The translations under genes and the position numbers were made by a program. From positions 1 through 36,102 of the forward strand of contig DXHV01000032.1 in NCBI GenBank assembly GCA_019113165.1: DNA of 36,102 bases, given 5' to 3'. Every line of letters begins with the position of its first letter. Position 1 is the first letter of the stretch. The DNA comes from Candidatus Desulfovibrio intestinipullorum (lineage in GTDB: Bacteria > Desulfobacterota > Desulfovibrionia > Desulfovibrionales > Desulfovibrionaceae). Positions 31,085 to 36,102 of this stretch are shown piece after piece. The notes under the pieces were generated by a model. The model was given only the letters and a program-made list of their open reading frames with translations. It did no database searches and was not told the DNA's origin.

Positions 31085-32083
31085 ATGCTGCTTCTGGCCG
31101 GACAGCGCACGGACATTGTCACCTGGTACACGCCCTGGCTCATGAACAGGGTGCGCGAGGGCTTTGCCCTGGTCCGCAATCCCAGATGTCCAACAAAAGT
31201 GAACCGCTACAGACTGGATCGCAGCGTGGTGGACTGTCTTGTGCTCTGCTCCAAGAACTATCAGCCCCTGCTGCCCCATGTGCGCGAACTGGAGAGCGCC
31301 CTGCCCCTGCTCTGCTACGCGACGGTCACGGCCTATGGAAGAGACCTTGAGCCCGGGGTCCCGGACAGGGCAAAGCGCGTTGCCATTGTGCAGAATTTGA
31401 GCCGTCTTGTGGGGAAAGAGCGGATCATCTGGCGCTATGATCCGGTGCTTTTCACAAACCGCTATACCGTGGACGTCCATCTCGAGACCTTTGCCGCACT
31501 CTGCGCACGCCTTGCCCCTTACGTGCACTGCTGCATCTTCAGCTTTCTCCACCATTTTCCGGGCATGGAGCAGAGCTCCTTGCGCTTTGCCAGCGAGGCC
31601 CAGGAAGACGCCCTGGTGCAGGGCCTGGCCCGCATAGCGCAGCAGTACCAGCTGCCCATGCAAAACTGTGCCAGCCGCAGGGACTTTTCGCACCTTGGCA
31701 TCTCGTCCAGGGCCTGTCTCTCGCAAAGCCTGCTGGAAGAGACCCTGGGCCGGCGCTTTGTACCCCTGCCCGTCAGAAAGAGCAGGCCAGGCTGCCACTG
31801 TGTGGAGGCCCGCGACCTTGGCACCTACGACAGCTGTGCCAATGGCTGCGTCTACTGCTACGCCAACACAAGCCCAGCCAGGGTCCGGGCCAGCATGAGC
31901 CGCCATGACCCGTCCTCGCCCCTGCTCATCGGCCATCTGCACAAGGGCGATGTGGTCACGGACGCGCCCCAGAAGAGCGACTGCCTGCCAGGATCTGCCC
32001 GTCAGCTCCTGCTGCCGGGCCTGGAAGGGATGGCCGGCCTGTCCGGTCTGACCGGACTGTCTGGTGCCCCGGGCAGGCGCTGA
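31085..32083 (+). CDS. DUF1848 family protein with a Cys cluster
   Basis: The 332-residue protein matches the DUF1848 pattern: an N-terminus with RTDIVTWYTPWLMNRVREGFA, the VRNP segment followed by VNRYRLD, then SKNYQPLLPH, WRYDPVLF, and the C-terminal Cys cluster CHCVEARDLGTYDSC plus CVYCYAN. The Cys spacing resembles an iron-sulfur site, and distant relation to radical SAM proteins has been proposed for similar patterns, but the function is not established. Start: ATG at 31085 with GGAGG 4 nt upstream. The tail (about 300-332) is a repeat-rich LSGLTGLSG stretch. It stands alone, convergent with the ankyrin gene. Confidence 0.85.
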   Translation: MLLLAGQRTDIVTWYTPWLMNRVREGFALVRNPRCPTKVNRYRLDRSVVDCLVLCSKNYQPLLPHVRELESALPLLCYATVTAYGRDLEPGVPDRAKRVAIVQNLSRLVGKERIIWRYDPVLFTNRYTVDVHLETFAALCARLAPYVHCCIFSFLHHFPGMEQSSLRFASEAQEDALVQGLARIAQQYQLPMQNCASRRDFSHLGISSRACLSQSLLEETLGRRFVPLPVRKSRPGCHCVEARDLGTYDSCANGCVYCYANTSPARVRASMSRHDPSSPLLIGHLHKGDVVTDAPQKSDCLPGSARQLLLPGLEGMAGLSGLTGLSGAPGRR

Positions 32084-32104
32084 ACACAGGGCCCGAAACG
32101 ACAA

Positions 32105-32124
32105 AAGGGGCACACAGGCCCCTT
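32105..32124 (-). terminator. Terminator for the leftward ankyrin gene, possibly bidirectional
   Basis: AAGGGGC (32105-32111) pairs with GCCCCTT (32118-32124). Read leftward the stem runs into CCCCTTTTGT, giving a short T-run. It lies between two convergent stop codons. Confidence 0.6.
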
Positions 32125-32149
32125 CGCACACAAGAACACAGCCAGAAAA

Positions 32150-32773
32150 CTACTGTGCGGACGATGCTTCCCGGGAAGACATCTCTTCTGACGGCTTGTC
32201 GGGCTCGGCGCTCAAAAGGGCCACGCACTCCTCGTCTCCGAGCTCCTCGGCCCGCTGCAGGGGCGTGCAGCCGTCCGCATCGCGGAGGTCCCTGGCAGCG
32301 CCCGCTTTAAGGAGCGCTGCCACAATCTCCGGGTCCTGCAGCTCGACCGCCACATGCAGGGGCGTTCTGCCCCGGGCATCCTGGGCGTTGACCAGGGCAC
32401 CGGCCTCCACCAGCAGGGGCACATTGCAGTCATTGGCATGGTGGAGCACGCTTTCGCCCTGCCTGTTGCGCACCAGAATGTCCGCACCGGCCCGCAGAAG
32501 AAGATAGACCACGGCCGGATCATTGCGGCGGGCCGCCACAAAGAGCGGCGTCTCGCCGTCTTCGCCCACGCTGTCGGGGCTGGCGCCCTTTTGCAGCAGA
32601 CAGGCTATGAGATCGCCTGTGCCCCGGTAGAGGGCGGCAAAGTGCAGGGCCCTGTTGCCGTGCTCGCCGGCCACATCGGGATCGGAAAGATTGTTGGCAA
32701 GCTCCATGGCCTGGGCCATGTCGCCATTGTCCAGAGCCTGACGAAAGCCGGTCAGGACAGATGGTTGATGCAT
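32150..32773 (-). CDS. Ankyrin-repeat protein
   Basis: The 207-residue protein consists mainly of about five ankyrin repeats: GNRALHFAALYRGTGDLIACLL, GETPLFVAARRNDPAVVYLLL, a shortened GESVLHHANDCNVPLLVEAG, GRTPLHVAVELQDPEIVAALL, and GCTPLQRAEELGDEECVALL. There is no signal peptide, so it is expected in the cytoplasm, where it probably binds another protein. Start: ATG at 32773 with GAGGAGG 5 nt upstream. The C-terminal 20 residues are Ser/Glu-rich. Single-gene unit divergent from the TauE-like gene; no partner is visible. Confidence 0.9.
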   Translation of the reverse strand: MHQPSVLTGFRQALDNGDMAQAMELANNLSDPDVAGEHGNRALHFAALYRGTGDLIACLLQKGASPDSVGEDGETPLFVAARRNDPAVVYLLLRAGADILVRNRQGESVLHHANDCNVPLLVEAGALVNAQDARGRTPLHVAVELQDPEIVAALLKAGAARDLRDADGCTPLQRAEELGDEECVALLSAEPDKPSEEMSSREASSAQ

Positions 32774-33125
32774 GAGGGCCTCCTCAAAAACGTCGAGATG
32801 AACAATGCGCGGGGCAAAGTGTGCACAGGGAACGCACATGCCCCCTTGTCCGCCTTATACCCTCTTGCGCGGTCTCCTGGCAACGCAGGGGAGATCCGGC
32901 CAGACGAACTGGCCGACGAACAAGACAGATGAACAGGCCTGCGAGCAGAAGGGCCTCTGTGCCTGCAGGGAAGCGGGTGGAAGGTACAGAACACGCTTTT
33001 CGCAGGATGCGTCCCAGGAGCTCACGAATTTTTGCCAGGACGTGTTCATGAGACAGGGAAAGGCTAGCAGACTGAAAAAAGAAAATCTTTTTTCTTCCTG
33101 TCAGGATGGCTCCAACCAGATGGGT

Positions 33126-33180
33126 CACGATTTTTGATAAATTCGTGTTGACTGAAGACACGATTCTTATTACTTTCGTG
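33126..33180 (+). promoter_or_regulatory. Two operator-like palindromes, centres 33 bp apart
   Basis: Two 22-bp elements (33126-33147 and 33159-33180) each begin CACGATT and end TTCGTG, with AT-rich middles. The arms CACGA/TCGTG are inverted repeats. The first abuts the -35 box and the second covers the -10 box of the promoter at 33148-33176. The centre spacing of 33 bp is three helical turns, as for cooperative dimer binding. The regulator is not in the window. Confidence 0.75.
33148..33176 (+). promoter_or_regulatory. Promoter of the TauE/SafE-like gene
   Basis: TTGACT (33148-33153), 17-bp spacer, TACTTT (33171-33176). The -10 is weak, which fits a regulated promoter. The start codon lies 37 bp after the -10. 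Confidence 0.65.
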
Positions 33181-33212
33181 ACCACAGGGACGGTACGTCC
33201 CAAGGAGGCCAC

Positions 33213-34124
33213 ATGGAATCCGCTGCTGCTCCTTCCTGGACCATGCTGATCGTCGTTCTGCCCCTTCTGGCCTGCGCCATCTCCTGCCTGTGCTCCATGG
33301 TCGGCGTCTCGGGGGCCTTCCTGCTCCTGCCCCTGCAGGTCTTTCTCTTTGGCGCCAGTCCCTCCGTGAGTGCCACCAACCAGCTCTTCAATCTCATGGC
33401 CACGCCCTCAGGGATTGTGCGCTATGTGCGCGAGGGCCGCATGCTCTGGCCCCTGGCCCTTCTGCTCGCGGCAGGCACCCTGCCGGGCCTCTTCCTTGGG
33501 GTGTGGATGCGCATTGCCTGGCTGCCCAGTCCCGTGGCCTTTTCCGTCTTCGTGGCCTGCGTGCTCCTGCTCATTGCCTGGAACATGGTGCGCAGCCGGC
33601 GTGCCGCTGCCGCCCGGTCGGCCACAACAGGTCGATCGGCAGACACAGCCAGGCACAGCCTCATCGTGCAGTGTTCCTCCTTTTCCTGGCGCACTCTCAG
33701 CTACACCTTCAACGGAGCGCAGTATGCCTGCTCCGTGCCGGCCCTGCTGGGTTTGAGTTTCCTTGTGGGCATTGTGGGCGGCGCCTACGGCATTGGCGGC
33801 GGCGCCCTGCTTGCGCCCTTCCTGGTCGCGCACTTCCGCCTGCCCGTGCACTCCCTGAGTGCCGCAACCCTCTTTTCCACCTTTGTCACGGCCGTGGCCG
33901 CCCTGATCACCTATTCCCTGCTGGCCGCGCACTATCCGTCCCTGTCCGTGGCCCCCGACCTGCCCATTGGCATCAGCCTGGGCCTGGGCGGCATGGCCGG
34001 CATGTACGCCGGCGCCCGCCTGCAGAAGCGGTTTTCGGGCACGGCCCTGCACAGGCTGCTCACCGTGCTCATCTGTGTCACCAGTCTGGTGCTCCTGGGC
34101 CGGGTGGCAGCCACAATCTTCTGA
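33213..34124 (+). CDS. TauE/SafE family sulfite/sulfoacetate-type exporter
   Basis: An inner-membrane protein of 303 residues with about eight spans in two homologous halves. The first half has VVLPLLACAISCLCSMVGVSGAFLLLP; the second has LVGIVGGAYGIGGGALLAPFL, the Gly-rich family signature. SVSATNQLFNLMATPSG and SLSAATLFSTFVTAVAA are the matching second segments of each half. A polar loop (about 128-160) joins the halves. Family members move sulfite, sulfoacetate or other small anions, but specificity cannot be read here. Start: ATG at 33213 with AAGGAGG 5-6 nt upstream. It is a single-gene unit, with a tightly controlled-looking promoter. Confidence 0.88.
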   Translation: MESAAAPSWTMLIVVLPLLACAISCLCSMVGVSGAFLLLPLQVFLFGASPSVSATNQLFNLMATPSGIVRYVREGRMLWPLALLLAAGTLPGLFLGVWMRIAWLPSPVAFSVFVACVLLLIAWNMVRSRRAAAARSATTGRSADTARHSLIVQCSSFSWRTLSYTFNGAQYACSVPALLGLSFLVGIVGGAYGIGGGALLAPFLVAHFRLPVHSLSAATLFSTFVTAVAALITYSLLAAHYPSLSVAPDLPIGISLGLGGMAGMYAGARLQKRFSGTALHRLLTVLICVTSLVLLGRVAATIF

Positions 34125-34311
34125 TCCGGCCAGGGGACAGCAGGGGACGGCACGCCCCGGGGGACAGCAGCCCTGCCCCTCCGTCCGTCAGACATGCACG
34201 CTTCTTCCGGCGCCTTCCAGGCTTTCAGTCTTTCGGTCTTCTTCCTGTCTGTCCTGCCGGTCTTTCCTGTCTTTTCGGTCTTTCCGGCCTGTGCCCATGT
34301 CTCCCCGAAAC

Positions 34312-35523
34312 TCAGCACAAATCGCCCAGAATGCGGTCCAGGAGCAGGACCAGCTGGGTATGGGCCTCAAGAGATCCTGTGTGCTGCAGGCAGTGCACGG
34401 GTCGCACAAAGCCCTCGCATAACGAAAGAACGGATTTGGGGAGGTACCCCTGAGAGCCTGCCAGGAGCACCACCGGCCGCTGGCGGACAAGCCCTTGAAT
34501 CTGCCGGGCACTCAGGGTCGTTTTCTTCCTGGGCCAGGCGGTCACGGCCAGGACCAGGGGCCGCTCGCCGTAGTGCCGGGTCAGGGTCTGCAGCTGCTGC
34601 TCAAGGCTGGCTGTCCCGTCCGCCTTGTCCGCTTCGTCCTCTTCGCTGGCCACAAAGGCCGCATTCAGGGAAAAGGTGCGGGCAAGGTCCAGGCAGGCAG
34701 CCAGGGCCGCCTCGTCCATGGGGGCATAGAGCTTCTTCTCCCAGCGCGCCCGGCGCGTTGCCTTCTGGCGCAGCAGGCCCAGGGAGAGGGAGCGGCCAAG
34801 CCCGGTGCGAGGACAGGTCCGCAGAGTGTGCATGTCGTCTTCGCACAGATCCGCCTCGTCCAGCAGATCCGGCCTGCGGGCCAGGGTGGTGGCCAGGGCC
34901 TGTTCCCTGCGCCAGCGGGCAATGTCGGCGTGATTGCCCTCGCTCAAGATCTCCGGGATGCCAAGGCCCTCGTAGAGCGGGGGTCTGGTAAAGTGCGGGT
35001 ATTCCAGAAGGCCTGCCGAAAAGCTCTCCTCGTCGCCCGAGGCCTCCTTGCCCATGAAGCCGGGCACAAGACGCGAGACCGCCTCAAGGATGGCCAGGGC
35101 GGCCGTCTCGCCGCCGTTGAGCACAATGTCGCCAACAGCCAGGGGCTCCAGGGGAAAGAGCCGGAAGAGCCTGGCATCAAAGCCCTCGTAGCGGCCGCAG
35201 ACAATGGTGATGTCCTCCTCCAGAGCCAGCTCGCGCATGAGCTTCTGGCTGGCCGGACGGCCGTTGGGGGCCATGCAGAGCATGCGGCCGGGATGGGGCA
35301 GGGAGCGCAGCGCCCGGGCCACGGGGTCTATCTGCATGACCATGCCGGGGCCTCCGCCATAGGGGCGATCGTCCACATGCCTGTGCCTGTCCCGGGTAAA
35401 GGCTCTCGGGTCCGTGAAGTCGACGGAAATGAGGCCCTTTTCCAGGGCCCGTTCCATGAGCCCTGTCTGCAGTGCGGAGGCAAAGAAGGAAGGAAACAGG
35501 CTGACAATGTGAAAGCGGAGCAT
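34312..35523 (-). CDS. trmD: tRNA (guanine37-N1)-methyltransferase TrmD with extra C-terminal domain
   Basis: TrmD methylates G37 of tRNAs next to the anticodon and prevents frameshifting. The ATG at 35523 starts MLRFHIVSLFPSFF, the usual TrmD N-terminus; the longer frame from 35730 has no family match. Motifs: DDRPYGGGPGMVMQ (about 49-62), IVCGRYEGFDARL (SAM knot region), GDIVLNGGETAAL, and LEYPHFTRPP with IPEILSEGNHADI. Residues about 1-245 are TrmD. Residues about 246-403 form a second domain of the type seen in Desulfovibrio TrmD proteins (PF09936-like SPOUT domain), role unclear. rpsP, rimM and rplS, its usual neighbours, are not adjacent here. Confidence 0.92.
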   Translation of the reverse strand: MLRFHIVSLFPSFFASALQTGLMERALEKGLISVDFTDPRAFTRDRHRHVDDRPYGGGPGMVMQIDPVARALRSLPHPGRMLCMAPNGRPASQKLMRELALEEDITIVCGRYEGFDARLFRLFPLEPLAVGDIVLNGGETAALAILEAVSRLVPGFMGKEASGDEESFSAGLLEYPHFTRPPLYEGLGIPEILSEGNHADIARWRREQALATTLARRPDLLDEADLCEDDMHTLRTCPRTGLGRSLSLGLLRQKATRRARWEKKLYAPMDEAALAACLDLARTFSLNAAFVASEEDEADKADGTASLEQQLQTLTRHYGERPLVLAVTAWPRKKTTLSARQIQGLVRQRPVVLLAGSQGYLPKSVLSLCEGFVRPVHCLQHTGSLEAHTQLVLLLDRILGDLC

Positions 35524-35674
35524 GGGCACCCATCCTCGAAAAAGATCGGAAAAGCAGGACAAGAGACAGAAAAAAAAGAGCCCTTTTCGTGAAGAAGTGC
35601 AGAAGAGCGTTCTCCCCGAAAGCAGCTCAGGAGACGTGCACAAACAGACGCCTGAAGAAGAGCGCAGGGGCGAT

Positions 35675-36102
35675 CTACCCCCTGTCTGCCCCGGCTTCAG
35701 CCCCGCCGGCTCCGGCTTCGGCCAGGACAAAGCAGTTCTTGCCGGTCTTCTTGGCCTCGTAGAGCGCCTGATCGGCCAGCTTGTAACTTTGGCCGTACTC
35801 CATGCTGCGCGTGCAGCGGACCATGCCCATGCTGCAGGAAAAGCCGTGCATGCGCTGCGACTTCTCTTCTATGTCCCTGCGGGTGAGCTCGGCCAGGCGG
35901 AGTATGCCGGCCCGGCTGGCCCCTGGCATATAGATGCTGAACTCGTCGCCGCCAAGGCGGCCCACAAAGCCCTGGGGCGTGAAGCGGGCGAGCAGGATGT
36001 CGGCCAGGGCCACCAGCACCGCATCGCCGTGGGGATGACCGTAGGTGTCATTGAGATGCTTGAAGTCGTCCACATCCACGAGGATGAGGTAGCCGTCCGA
36101 GC
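35675..36102 (-). CDS. GGDEF-domain protein, C-terminal part (cut by window edge)
   Basis: The frame is open to the window edge, so the gene starts beyond 36102. The visible part is most of a diguanylate cyclase domain: LVDVDDFKHLNDTYGHPHGD (metal and base binding), RLGGDEFSIY with an intact GGDEF active site, and DQALYEAKKTGKN near the end. It would make cyclic di-GMP from two GTP. The RxxD inhibitory site normally placed just before GGDEF is absent (TPQG there), so product inhibition through it is unlikely. The C-terminal tail is a short Ala/Gly-rich stretch. Sensor domains are not visible. Confidence 0.9.
   Translation of the reverse strand, partial: SDGYLILVDVDDFKHLNDTYGHPHGDAVLVALADILLARFTPQGFVGRLGGDEFSIYMPGASRAGILRLAELTRRDIEEKSQRMHGFSCSMGMVRCTRSMEYGQSYKLADQALYEAKKTGKNCFVLAEAGAGGAEAGADRG

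Larger units (their letters stand above)
32774..33212. other. Divergent intergenic region with operator repeats
   Basis: No gene is seen in these 439 bases. An AT-rich hairpin, GAAAAAAG/CTTTTTTC, lies at 33074-33094. The right part (33126-33180) holds a pair of 22-bp operator-like palindromes and a promoter for the TauE-like gene. Confidence 0.7.

Overview
The window is GC-rich chromosomal DNA, most likely from a Desulfovibrio-like sulfate- or sulfite-reducing bacterium (Desulfovibrionaceae; genus not determined). The basis is a cobaltochelatase of the CbiK type that carries a signal peptide (a periplasmic form is known in Desulfovibrio vulgaris), an anaerobic early-cobalt corrin pathway (CbiK, CbiL, CbiD, CbiG), and a TrmD with an extra C-terminal domain. 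This is a judgement from protein families only; no database search was run.

Region 1 (1-1.43 kb) holds the 3' part of an ATP-binding (AlbA_2/RecG-like) gene cut by the window edge, and a leftward mobA. Region 2 (1.6-18.8 kb) is the centre of interest. It is a single-direction cobalamin operon of ten genes behind a cobalamin riboswitch: cbiK, cbiL, a Gate-domain membrane protein, cbiC, cbiD, cbiET, a transposase-derived DUF4096-type small protein, a cbiF-cbiG-cbiH triple fusion, cbiA fused to a chloramphenicol-phosphotransferase-like P-loop kinase domain, cobD fused to cbiP, and cbiB. Together these go from sirohydrochlorin to adenosylcobinamide phosphate, apart from a recognisable precorrin-6A reductase (CbiJ) and the corrinoid adenosyltransferase. 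Genes overlap or are tightly spaced, and four proteins are multi-enzyme fusions. Short in-frame tandem duplications (12, 15 or 18 bp) occur in several genes, mostly in linkers and tails.

Region 3 (18.8-26.5 kb) is mixed: a lower-GC AAA-ATPase/PD-(D/E)XK gene that looks acquired; larB with a TTG start; an acidic proline-rich single-span membrane protein; a small orphan gene with its own clear promoter and terminator; a leftward set of an unknown gene, queC and a YdcF/ElyC-like gene, with a (GA)15 microsatellite between the last two; and a pyruvate-kinase-C-terminal-like protein.

Region 4 (26.6-30.95 kb) has tRNA-Thr(GGT) with promoter and terminator, then a polar amino-acid ABC transporter in the order ATPase, binding protein, permease, permease. 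Stem-loops flank the binding-protein gene. Region 5 (31-36.1 kb) holds a DUF1848 protein, a leftward ankyrin-repeat protein, a TauE/SafE-type exporter whose promoter is overlapped by two operator-like palindromes 33 bp apart, a leftward trmD outside its usual ribosomal context, and the C-terminal part of a GGDEF diguanylate cyclase that runs off the right edge.
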